Shown piece after piece: positions 35,540 through 43,147 of a DNA stretch of 64,000 bases; the stretch's first letter is position 1; each line of letters opens with the position of its first letter. The translations under genes were made by a program, and so were the position numbers. The notes under the pieces were generated by a model, which made no database searches, was not told the DNA's origin, and worked only from the letters and a program-made list of their open reading frames with translations. Location: NCBI RefSeq assembly GCF_024498195.1, contig NZ_CP101824.1:1302001-1366000 (forward strand), in the 5' to 3' direction. This DNA comes from Halovivax cerinus (GTDB taxonomy: Archaea > Halobacteriota > Halobacteria > Halobacteriales > Natrialbaceae).

Positions 35540-37396
35540 TTATTGTATAGCCTTTTCTTTGTCGGAAACGACTTTCCACTCGTCCGGGGTGATGACGGAG
35601 CCGTCGAAGTCGCCGGCCTCCGGATACGCCGTCGTTACGAGTATCTCGCTCGTATCTTCGAGATACGACGCGACGCCCTGGAGGTGTTCTGCGGCGAGCT
35701 GGCTGATCCCGTCGATCAGAATGCAGGGGACGGTGGATCCGACGTCGAAGGCGTGATAGCCTGCGATGGCGACGACCAGTCCGATGAGTTCGACCTCGCC
35801 CTCGGACAGCGTGTCGACGGACGTCCGCTGGCCGGCATCGTCGATCTCTCTGCCGATCTCCAGATCGATCTCGGCGACGTCGCCCCGGTCGTCGGTCTTC
35901 AGCACGAGGCGGGCGCTCGAAAACCCGGGCCCGAACGCGTCGATGATGTCGGTGATGATCGCGTTGAACCTGTCTTTGAGGGTCTCCTGGGTTCGCTTCT
36001 TACGATTTCGGAGGTCGGTCAGCGTCGACCGGACGTCGTCTCGCTCTCGCTGTAGGTCGTCGAGGTCGTCGTATCGCGACTGGTGCGATTCGAGCGCCTC
36101 CCGTTTCTCCGACAGCTTCGACTCCGTGGTCCGGATCTGCGTCTTCACGTCGGTGAGTTCCTCGTTGTACTCCGCCTCGGCGCTCGCCAGTTCGGTTTCG
36201 AGGTCGTCTATTTCGTCCTCGAGGGACGACTGGCGCGCCCGTTTTTCCTGCAGGAGACCTCTCTTCTCGTCGATGGCCGTCCGCAGTGTTCGTTTTTCGG
36301 TTTCGAGGCGATCGCGGGTCTCTTCGACCCGTCGGTACTCCCGTCTCGCTGCCTCTAACTCCTCGATCTCCGACTCAAGGTCTCCCTTTCGGTCGCGGAG
36401 CTCGGTCAGTTTGGACTGCAGACGATCGATCGCCGCTTCGATCTCTGCGTTCGTCGTCTCCTCACCGCAGACCCAGCACGTCACGTCCGACGCGGCGATC
36501 GATCTGTTGACCTCCGTGAGTACGTCGAGCGCGTCCGCGTCGACGACGTTCTGGTTCGCCCGGTAGAGGTCTTCGACGAGCGCGATTCGTTCCTCGAGCG
36601 TCTCGAGTCGCTCGCGCTTGGGCGGGATATCCGTCGCCTCGACCGGCTCCGTCGGGTCTGTCAGGTCCGCGAGTTCGGTTTCAATCTCCGCGACGCGTTC
36701 GTCCTTTCGTTCGATGCTTCCCTCGAGACGTGAGATATCCTCGGTGACGTTCGCGAGCTGTTCCGACAGCGCGCTTATTTCGTCGCTCAACTGCTCGACG
36801 TGGGCTTTACTCGCCTCGGCTTCGGCGAGTTCGTCTCGTTGATCGCGCAACGAGTCGAGCTCCGACTCGAGGCGCGTCACCGTCTCCTGGAGCGTGGGGA
36901 CGCGTTCGCCCGCCCGTTTCGCCTCCGCGATCTGCTCGTCTATCTCGCGTTTTTCGCGCGTGAGCGTCTCGATTTGACTGTCGAGATCCTCGAAGTCGAG
37001 GGGTGCCTGGAGTAACTCGGTGATGTCCACACCGTTTCGGACCGCCTGCCTGATGGGATTGTCGGCATCGAGGCAGGCGAACAGCCTGACGGCAAGCTGC
37101 GCTCCCTCGTCGGAGACGTATGGGTCGCCCTTTCGGACGACGGTCTCGTGGACCGGCCGCTCCAGTGCGACCGAGTAGTCGTTTTGCTCCGTCTCGAGCG
37201 TTACCTCGCCCCGATCCGTTCCCTCCGTGAGCGGGTGGTCGTCGTAGTGTCCGGTCGCCCCGAGGCCGGTCTTGAGTGCGGCGATGAGGCTGGATTTACC
37301 CCGGAAATTAGACGCCTGGACCACGTTGAGTCCGTCCTCGACCGACGCCGATCCGTGTCGGATGCCGCCGATATTTGTCACGGTAAGGTCCCACAT
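35540..37396 (-). CDS. Archaea-specific SMC-related ATPase with zinc-hook CxxC (Sph-like)
   Basis: A 618-residue Rad50/SMC-like protein. The N-terminal ATP-binding lobe has Walker A SNFRGKSS at about residues 29-36. Long coiled coils run from about 140 to 500. A Rad50-type hook CWVC is near 305-308. The C-terminal lobe has the signature VDTLSEGEVELIGLVVAIAG and a Walker B-like CILIDGISQL. This size and layout fit the archaeal SMC-related proteins encoded next to rdfA (sph3 in Haloferax), which act with RdfA in cell-shape control. I chose the ATG at 37396 (MWDLTVTNIGG). It lies downstream of rdfA on the same strand, separated by 17-base repeats. Confidence 0.85.
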   Translation of the reverse strand: MWDLTVTNIGGIRHGSASVEDGLNVVQASNFRGKSSLIAALKTGLGATGHYDDHPLTEGTDRGEVTLETEQNDYSVALERPVHETVVRKGDPYVSDEGAQLAVRLFACLDADNPIRQAVRNGVDITELLQAPLDFEDLDSQIETLTREKREIDEQIAEAKRAGERVPTLQETVTRLESELDSLRDQRDELAEAEASKAHVEQLSDEISALSEQLANVTEDISRLEGSIERKDERVAEIETELADLTDPTEPVEATDIPPKRERLETLEERIALVEDLYRANQNVVDADALDVLTEVNRSIAASDVTCWVCGEETTNAEIEAAIDRLQSKLTELRDRKGDLESEIEELEAARREYRRVEETRDRLETEKRTLRTAIDEKRGLLQEKRARQSSLEDEIDDLETELASAEAEYNEELTDVKTQIRTTESKLSEKREALESHQSRYDDLDDLQRERDDVRSTLTDLRNRKKRTQETLKDRFNAIITDIIDAFGPGFSSARLVLKTDDRGDVAEIDLEIGREIDDAGQRTSVDTLSEGEVELIGLVVAIAGYHAFDVGSTVPCILIDGISQLAAEHLQGVASYLEDTSEILVTTAYPEAGDFDGSVITPDEWKVVSDKEKAIQ

Positions 37397-37414
37397 GGAG
37401 GTACACTCACACCA

Positions 37415-37426
37415 CCTTATGAAAAG
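37415..37426 (-). promoter_or_regulatory. TATA box of the SMC-related gene
   Basis: CTTTTCATAAGG on the minus strand is 19-30 bases before the ATG at 37396. The gene therefore probably has its own promoter in addition to any readthrough from rdfA. Confidence 0.45.
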
Positions 37427-37516
37427 CGTTGCGGAACGACTGGTTCTCCTCACTTCGCGTTCGGTTTGGAATTACGCCGAACCGATCGACGTGCCCCGGT
37501 GTCACCGGTCGCCCGA

Positions 37517-37601
37517 CACTGAACCGAATTCGTCACTGATCTGGGTCAGTCGCTGATCTGAATCCATCACTGGACTGAATTCGTCACCGAACGGTGTTCG
37601 T
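37517..37601. repeat. 17-base tandem repeat, five copies, overlapping the rdfA stop
   Basis: Five consecutive 17-base units begin at 37517, 37534, 37551, 37568 and 37585 (for example CACTGAACCGAATTCGT and CACTGGACTGAATTCGT). They are degenerate but in strict register. The last unit ends at the final base of the rdfA stop codon, and the next unit start (CAC) completes that stop. The array fills the gap between rdfA and the SMC-related gene. Confidence 0.85.
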
Positions 37602-38254
37602 CACTTCTCGGCCGGAGGCGCGGAATCGCGCGACAGGTGAGTGTCACAGACGTATCCGCGCCGGTAGACGGTCCGGATGTCCGTTTGCTTCGAACACGTC
37701 GGGCACTCGAGGTAGAATCGGACGGCGACGTCGGCCGTCGTCGCGTCCGGGACGGCTCCCTCGTTCTCCCAGGCGGAGAGGAGGTCGCCGATGTGCGTTT
37801 CGGCGGTGTTTTCTACGTACGAGAGCGTGTTCCGCAGGGTCTGTGTCGCGTCCCGCTCTACTGGCTCTTTCTCGACGTCGAGACACCCCGTCAGGTGCCG
37901 ATACATCGTCGCTGGCGAGACGAAGTCGCCCCGTACCTCGTCGCCGTCGATTCCGTCGGCTGCCAGATCCGAGAGGACTGCGTGGTGGTCCTCGTGCGTC
38001 TCGTCCCGGAGCACCTCGTAGTCCGATTCGAGGTGGGGTTCGAGCGTCCGTCGCCCGTGTTCGGTATAGCACGTCCGAAGGAGGTGTGTGTTCATCCACG
38101 TTACCAGGTCCCTGACGGACGCCTCGGGGTACCCGTTCGCTCCGCGCCACCGGTTCGCCAGTTGCTCGTCGAACGACTCGTCGCTCACCCCCGGTGAGAG
38201 TCGATATGCCTCGGCGACCGCCCCGACTTTGCAGCAGTGTTCGGTCTCGGACAT
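37601..38254 (-). CDS. rdfA: Rod-determining factor RdfA
   Basis: A 217-residue protein. The start CCKVGAVAEAYRL, the central helical part (GYPEASVRDLVTWMNTHLLR) and a C-terminal zinc-ribbon-like module (CPTCSKQTDIRTVYRRGYVC, then DTHL) match haloarchaeal RdfA, a cytoplasmic factor needed for rod formation in Haloferax volcanii. The neighbouring SMC-like gene gives the same context as the rdfA-sph3 locus there. The assignment rests on this pattern and on synteny; I could not align it. Two TGAAACA dyads lie 190-280 bases upstream. Confidence 0.8.
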   Translation of the reverse strand: MSETEHCCKVGAVAEAYRLSPGVSDESFDEQLANRWRGANGYPEASVRDLVTWMNTHLLRTCYTEHGRRTLEPHLESDYEVLRDETHEDHHAVLSDLAADGIDGDEVRGDFVSPATMYRHLTGCLDVEKEPVERDATQTLRNTLSYVENTAETHIGDLLSAWENEGAVPDATTADVAVRFYLECPTCSKQTDIRTVYRRGYVCDTHLSRDSAPPAEK

Positions 38255-38370
38255 GCGTTTCGCGCGGACTGTTTCGGCTTCACCGGGATTAATCTATGGG
38301 ACTCGTGGTTCCAACCGTGGACGGTGTCCGCGAATCCACGCGATCGGTCGGTGTCGCCAGCGGACCCTCT

Positions 38371-38560
38371 CTGAAACAACCATCGTTGGTTCGTCCACGA
38401 TCGGTCTCCGAACTGGTGACCGCACCGTCGATCCCTGGGCTGAAACAGCATGTGTTGTTTCAATTCCCGCGAGTTCTCCGACCAGGTGGTTCGCATCACC
38501 GTGCCGACAATCTGAAACAGCACGGGTTGTTTCAAACCCCACGCGGACCGTCCCGGACGC
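38371..38560. repeat. About 70-base degenerate tandem repeats, each opening with CTGAAACA
   Basis: Three units begin at 38371, 38440 and 38512 (spacing 69 and 72). Each starts CTGAAACA, and a later TCTCCGA-x-C-x-GGTG block is shared by the first two. The second and third contain the perfect dyads TGAAACA-N8-TGTTTCA at 38441-38462 and 38513-38534. The array lies between the IclR gene stop and the rdfA start. The rest of this 390-base gap shows no gene. Confidence 0.7.
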
Positions 38561-38644
38561 GCGATCGATGGCGGTCGAAACGCCGACTGACCCATGCCCT
38601 CTTACAAACGTTCGGCGATGGCGAACAGACGTGGGCCGCCGTCG

Positions 38645-39448
38645 CTACTCGGACTCGTCTCGCCACCAGTTCCCGTCCGCGTCGGCGCTGGCGGTGAGTC
38701 CCGCTTCGATCGTTTCGGCGGCGCGTTCGAGCGTCTCGAGGATGTCGGTCGATTTGAGCGCCGTTTTGATGCGGTAGGTGGGGCCGCCGACGGTGAGGGC
38801 ACCGAAGACGTCCCCGTTCGGGTACTCCACCGCGACACCGATCGAGTGGTAGCCGTCTAGCAGTTCCTGGTCGTTGATCGCGTACCCGCGAGCGCTGACG
38901 GTCTCCAGTTCCTCGGAGAGGGCGTCGCGGGTCGTGATCGTCTTGTCCGTGCGCGCGGGCAGGCCCCATCGCTCGACGATTCGGTCGACGTCCGCCTCGG
39001 GCATCTCGGCCAGGACCGCCTTCCCGGCGGCGGAGGAGTGCATGTGGAACCACCGACCGACCTGGAGTCCGGAGGAGTGTTGATCGCCGACCGAGTGGTA
39101 GACCGAGATCATGCGCCCGTTCTCCGGGACGGTGAAGTCCACCTCCTCGTTCGTCTCGGAGGCCAGCTGTTCGACAGCGCTGTGAGCGCGACTGTAGCCA
39201 GGCTTGCGGTGGCGAGCGTGCTCTCCGAGGTGGAGGAACTGTAAACTGAGCTGGTACGCGTTCCCCTCCTTCGTCAGGTACCCAAGTTCCCTGAGCGTCG
39301 TCAGGTGGTTGTGAACCGTACTCCGCGCCAGCCCGAGCGCGTCGACGAGTTCTGTGAGTCGCGCGCCGTCGTGTTCGTGGATCCACTCCAGTATCTCGAT
39401 CGCCCGGCGGACGGATTTGATCTCGCCGGCGGGGGAGTCCTCGGCCAT
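38645..39448 (-). CDS. IclR family transcription regulator
   Basis: A 267-residue regulator. The N-terminal winged helix is KSVRRAIEILEWIHEHDGAR, with LTELVDALGLARSTVHNHLTTLRELGYL next. The IclR effector-binding domain follows (VGRWFHMHSSAAGKAVLAEM, ARGYAINDQELLDGYHSIGVAVE). IclR proteins control catabolic operons for aromatic or amino-acid-like substrates by binding a small acid. It is divergent from the proline dehydrogenase gene at the edge of the Hyu/Opp island, so it is the most likely local regulator. I chose the ATG at 39448. Confidence 0.92.
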   Translation of the reverse strand: MAEDSPAGEIKSVRRAIEILEWIHEHDGARLTELVDALGLARSTVHNHLTTLRELGYLTKEGNAYQLSLQFLHLGEHARHRKPGYSRAHSAVEQLASETNEEVDFTVPENGRMISVYHSVGDQHSSGLQVGRWFHMHSSAAGKAVLAEMPEADVDRIVERWGLPARTDKTITTRDALSEELETVSARGYAINDQELLDGYHSIGVAVEYPNGDVFGALTVGGPTYRIKTALKSTDILETLERAAETIEAGLTASADADGNWWRDESE

Positions 39449-39470
39449 GTATCGCACACGCCGCCGAGTG

Positions 39471-39480
39471 GATATATATG
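39471..39480 (-). promoter_or_regulatory. TATA box of the IclR gene
   Basis: GATATATATG lies 23-32 bases before the IclR ATG at 39448, with the pseudo-dyad ATGTTC...GAACACAT directly upstream. Confidence 0.6.
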
Positions 39481-39825
39481 TTCGGCAATGGGGAACACAT
39501 CGGCACGCGGGGGATCTACTCGGCTGTGTACCCAGCGTCGAACCGGCCGGCACCGTCCCCGTCGATACGCTGGAAACTGCCAGAGGGGGCGTACTCGACG
39601 GTTTACCCGGTGGGAACGGTCTGAGTGATGGTTCGGCTCGCCCCTCGCGTCGTCTACTGGCCACCGACAGCTCGTCGGCCGTCGGTCGCCACCACCAGAT
39701 CCGTCGAACGACCAGGAGGGATGGCTCCTCGCCGGAATCGGGGCGCAGTCGGGATCGCGTGTCAGCGACCACCCTGTTAAACGTTCACCATCACCGACGC
39801 GGGCCGATCGGGCCGGGTGACGTAA

Positions 39826-39833
39826 TTTATATA
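39826..39833 (+). promoter_or_regulatory. TATA box of the proline dehydrogenase gene
   Basis: TTTATATA is 28-35 bases before the ATG at 39861. Confidence 0.65.
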
Positions 39834-39860
39834 AGTGAAGGCAGATGGTGGACGTGGAGT

Positions 39861-40694
39861 ATGATTCCGCCGTTAGCAAACAACTTTGTCGCGGGAGAGG
39901 AACTCGACGAGGCGCTGTCACACGCTACCGAACAACACCGGCACGGACTGGGGACCATCATCAATCTGCTCGGAGAACACTACACCGACCCGGGTCCGGC
40001 CCACGCGGATACGCAGGTGTACGTAGACGCCGTCGAACGCCTCTCTCGTCTCGACGGTCGCGTCTGTCTCTCCGTCAAACCGTCCCAGCTGGGGCTCGAC
40101 ATCTCCGACGACTTCTTTCGGGCCCGACTCGAGGAGATCGTCGACGCGGCGGACGGCGAGCAGTTCGTCTGGATCGACATGGAGGACCACGAGACGACCG
40201 ACACGACCATCGACGCCTACGAGGACCTCTCGGCCGCGTCAGGGGGGATGGTCGGGGTGTGTATTCAGGCGAATCTCAAACGAACCGAAGACGACCTCCA
40301 GCGACTCGCCGACACGGCCGGTAAGGTCCGTCTCGTAAAGGGGGCGTACAACGAACCGTCCGACATCGCGTACACGGAGAAGTCACAGGTGAACGAGGAG
40401 TACAGGCGTCACCTCGAGTACATGTTTCGCGAGTTCGACGACGGGATCGCCGTCGGAAGCCACGATCCCGAGATGATCGAGTACGCCCGCGACCTCCACG
40501 ACACGCACGGCACCCCGTTCGAAATACAGATGCTGATGGGTGTCCGGGAAGACGCACAGCGGGAACTCGCTGCGGAGTACGACGTCTGGCAGTACGCCCC
40601 GTTCGGAGGGAAGTGGTTCTCGTACTTCTACCGGCGTGCGATGGAGCGCAAAGAGAACGCGCTCTTCGCAGCGCGGGCAATCCTGGGTGTGTAA
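39861..40694 (+). CDS. Proline dehydrogenase family protein
   Basis: A 277-residue single-domain PRODH (flavin-dependent TIM barrel), about the length of monofunctional PutA/PRODH domains. Landmarks are RVCLSVKPSQLGLDIS, VWIDMEDHETTDTTI, VCIQANLKRTEDDL, VRLVKGAYNEP, EIQMLMGVREDAQREL and the C-terminal proline-binding YAPFGGKWFSYFYRRAMERKEN. It oxidises L-proline (or a related ring such as hydroxyproline) to the pyrroline carboxylate. No P5C dehydrogenase is adjacent. I chose the ATG at 39861; the upstream frame crosses the promoter. Its TAA stop is part of the first copy of a 21-base repeat. Confidence 0.92.
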   Translation: MIPPLANNFVAGEELDEALSHATEQHRHGLGTIINLLGEHYTDPGPAHADTQVYVDAVERLSRLDGRVCLSVKPSQLGLDISDDFFRARLEEIVDAADGEQFVWIDMEDHETTDTTIDAYEDLSAASGGMVGVCIQANLKRTEDDLQRLADTAGKVRLVKGAYNEPSDIAYTEKSQVNEEYRRHLEYMFREFDDGIAVGSHDPEMIEYARDLHDTHGTPFEIQMLMGVREDAQRELAAEYDVWQYAPFGGKWFSYFYRRAMERKENALFAARAILGV

Positions 40695-40887
40695 CGCGGC
40701 CGACGGGGTGTGCAACGCGGCCGACGGGGTGTGCAACGCGGCCGACGGGGTGTGCAACGCGGCCGACGGGGTGTGCAACGCGGCCGACGGGGTGTGCAAC
40801 GCGGCCGACGGGGTGTGCAACGCTGACCGACGGGGTGTGAGTGTGCAAAGCGACCGACGGGGTGTGCGCGTACAAAGCGACCGACGG
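40687..40887. repeat. 21-base tandem repeat, nine copies, starting inside the PRODH 3' end
   Basis: Six 21-base units (GTGTGCAACGCGGCCGACGG plus G) begin at 40687, 40708, 40729, 40750, 40771 and 40792. A 22-base variant follows at 40813 and two longer variants at 40835 and 40862. Units 2-6 are identical. Unit 1 differs by one base, T for C, and that base makes the TAA stop of the proline dehydrogenase. The rest of the 422-base gap to hyuA holds only that gene's promoter. Confidence 0.95.
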
Positions 40888-41082
40888 TTGGCCAGCCGAC
40901 GAACGCGGTAGCGATCGGTGTGTAATCCACCGTTCGGACAGCCGGTGTGCGGCGTGGGTGCCCTGTCGAGAGCGACCGTGATCGCCGCGTGACTCGGCCG
41001 TCACCCGGTACTCCGGGGTACGGTATGTGTATTCATCACTCAATTTTCCCCAGACGTATCCGAACAGATACGTGTTAGCGTA

Positions 41083-41090
41083 CTTTTATG
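41083..41090 (+). promoter_or_regulatory. TATA box of the first hyuA gene
   Basis: CTTTTATG is 27-34 bases before the ATG at 41117. Confidence 0.45.
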
Positions 41091-41116
41091 AATGGGTGCT
41101 CTGTAGGCCTACCCGG

Positions 41117-43147
41117 ATGCCAGATCAACTCGCAGTAGACATAGGTGGTACCTTCGTCGACGCCGTCAAGTTCGACCCCGACGAGGGCATCATCCTGGAG
41201 AAAACGCCGACGACACCGGACGAGCCGGAGGACGGAGTCCTGACGTCGATCGACAAGGTCGGGGCGGGTCTCGAGTCGGCCGAATCGTTCGTTCACGGGA
41301 CGACGCTCGGGATCAACGCCTACCTCGAACGCGAGGGGGCGACGACCGGTATCATCACGAACGAGGGCCACGAGGACGTCTTCGAGATCGGTCGCATCAA
41401 CGTCCCTCGCGAGCAGATGTACAATATCCAGTACCAGAAACCCGAGACCCTGGTTCCGCGGTTCCGTCGCGTCGGTGTGCCGGGGCGACTGAACGCGAAG
41501 GGAGAGGAACTCACGCCACTCGACGAAGAGGCCGTCGCGGACGCCTCGCGAACGCTCGTCGACGAGCACGACGTCGAGTCGATCGCCGTCGCGTTCTTAC
41601 ACTCCTACGAGAACCCGGCCCACGAGAAGCGCGCCGCGGAGATCATCCGCGAGACGGTTCCCGAGGTCTCGATATCCGTCTCGAGCGACATCTCGGGTGA
41701 ACTCCGGGAGTACGAGCGGACGGCGACGACGGTGATGGACGCCTACATCAAGCCCATCTTCGACTCGTACGTCGACCGACTCAGCGACGGACTCGCCGCG
41801 GACGGATTCGACGGCGAGTTCTTCATCGCACGGTCCGGTGGCGGTGCGTTCTCGGCGGAGAACGCGAAGACCGCGCCGATCAACACGATCCTCTCCGGAC
41901 CGGCCGGCGGACTCATCGGCGCCTCCTACGTCAGTAACGTGACCTCCTACGACGACCTCATCGCCGTCGACATGGGCGGGACGAGCCTCGACACGTGCGT
42001 CGTCCAGGACGGCGTCCCGTCGGTGTCCTACGAGTCGTCGATCAACGAGATGCCCGTGCAGATTCCGGTGTACGACATCGCCACCATCGGTTCCGGTGGC
42101 GGGTCGATCGCCTGGAACGACAACGGCCTCCTGCGAGTGGGTCCGAAGTCGGCGGGCGCGGACCCGGGCCCGATCTGTTACGGAGAAGGCGGGACCGAGC
42201 CGACCGTCACCGACGCCGCGGTGGCACTCGGGTATCTCTCTCCCGAACTGTTCCTCGGCGGCGAGATGGAACTCGCCGTCGACGAGGCGAAAGCGGGCAT
42301 CGAGGAGACGCTCGGAGCGCCCCTCGGGATGTCCGTCGAGGAAGCCAGTACCGGCATCTTCGAGGTGATGTTCTCCAACACGATCGGGGCCATCCGATCT
42401 TCCACCGTCGAGAAGGGCCTCGATCCGCGTGACTTCTCGCTCTTCGCGTACGGGGGCGCCGGTCCGATGGTCATCCCGTCGGTCGCCCGCGAGATGAACG
42501 CGGAGCGAACGATCGTCCCGCAGGCCCCGTCGGTGTTCTCCGCCTGGGGAATGCTGATGACCGACGTCGTGTACAACTTCTCTCAAACGTACATGTCCGC
42601 CCTCGCGGACGCCTCCTACGACGACGTCCAGGGGGAGTTCGAAGCGCTGGAGGCGGAGGGAGCGGACCGACTGCACTCCGAGGGATTCGACGACGCACAG
42701 TCGTCGTTCGAACGGACGGCGGAGATGCGATACCTCGGGCAGGAACACTCGGTGGAGGTCGACGCGGACGACATTGCGGACCTCGACGCGCTCGCCGACC
42801 GGTTCCAGGCAGAGCACGAGTCCCGGTACGGCCACCGCATGGAGGACCCGCCGGAGCTCGTCCACCTGCGGGTTAGAGCGGCCGGCGAGACGGAGAAACC
42901 GGCGATCGAAGGGGAGTCGAGCGGCGACGAGTCCGCCCACGTCGGAACGCAGGAGGCGTACTGTTTCGCCCGCGAGGAGCGCTGCGAGTTCGACCTCGTC
43001 GACAGACACGCGCTCTCGACGGGGGACACCGTCCAGGGGCCGGCGATCATCAAGGAGCCGACCTCGACGGTCGTCTTCCACTCCGACCAGCGGGCCGAGA
43101 TCGACGCGTTCGGACAGATCATCATCACGCAAGAGGACGAACAATGA
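41117..43147 (+). CDS. hyuA: Hydantoinase/oxoprolinase subunit A (first copy)
   Basis: A 676-residue ASKHA-fold subunit. Phosphate-1 LAVDIGGTFVDAVKF opens the protein, and a second phosphate loop VDMGGTSLDTCVV is near residues 280-292. GSIAWNDNGLLRVGPKSAGADPGPICYG and SLFAYGGAGPMV are family signatures. With HyuB it forms an ATP-dependent amidohydrolase or acetone-carboxylase-like complex acting on 5-oxoproline, hydantoins or N-methylhydantoin; the substrate is not readable. Its stop overlaps the HyuB start by four bases. Confidence 0.92.
   Translation: MPDQLAVDIGGTFVDAVKFDPDEGIILEKTPTTPDEPEDGVLTSIDKVGAGLESAESFVHGTTLGINAYLEREGATTGIITNEGHEDVFEIGRINVPREQMYNIQYQKPETLVPRFRRVGVPGRLNAKGEELTPLDEEAVADASRTLVDEHDVESIAVAFLHSYENPAHEKRAAEIIRETVPEVSISVSSDISGELREYERTATTVMDAYIKPIFDSYVDRLSDGLAADGFDGEFFIARSGGGAFSAENAKTAPINTILSGPAGGLIGASYVSNVTSYDDLIAVDMGGTSLDTCVVQDGVPSVSYESSINEMPVQIPVYDIATIGSGGGSIAWNDNGLLRVGPKSAGADPGPICYGEGGTEPTVTDAAVALGYLSPELFLGGEMELAVDEAKAGIEETLGAPLGMSVEEASTGIFEVMFSNTIGAIRSSTVEKGLDPRDFSLFAYGGAGPMVIPSVAREMNAERTIVPQAPSVFSAWGMLMTDVVYNFSQTYMSALADASYDDVQGEFEALEAEGADRLHSEGFDDAQSSFERTAEMRYLGQEHSVEVDADDIADLDALADRFQAEHESRYGHRMEDPPELVHLRVRAAGETEKPAIEGESSGDESAHVGTQEAYCFAREERCEFDLVDRHALSTGDTVQGPAIIKEPTSTVVFHSDQRAEIDAFGQIIITQEDEQ

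Larger units (their letters stand above)
39449..39860. other. Divergent intergenic region between IclR and proline dehydrogenase genes
   Basis: No gene is supported in these 412 bases. A TATA box serves each flank. An imperfect dyad, ATGTTC-N9-GAACACAT (about 39477-39499), sits immediately upstream of the IclR TATA box and could be an IclR operator. Confidence 0.55.

Noticed and set aside
38371-38560. Possible CRISPR-like array (three CTGAAACA repeats spaced 69-72 bases).
   Set aside because: The segments between repeats resemble one another, so they are not unique spacers. The repeat lacks the haloarchaeal GTTTCAGACG...GATTGAAGC form, and there are no cas genes.
40687-40911. Open frame through the 21-base repeats encoding a GVCNAAD heptad protein.
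   Set aside because: All frames are open because the unit is a multiple of three and GC-rich. There is no independent start, promoter or family character.
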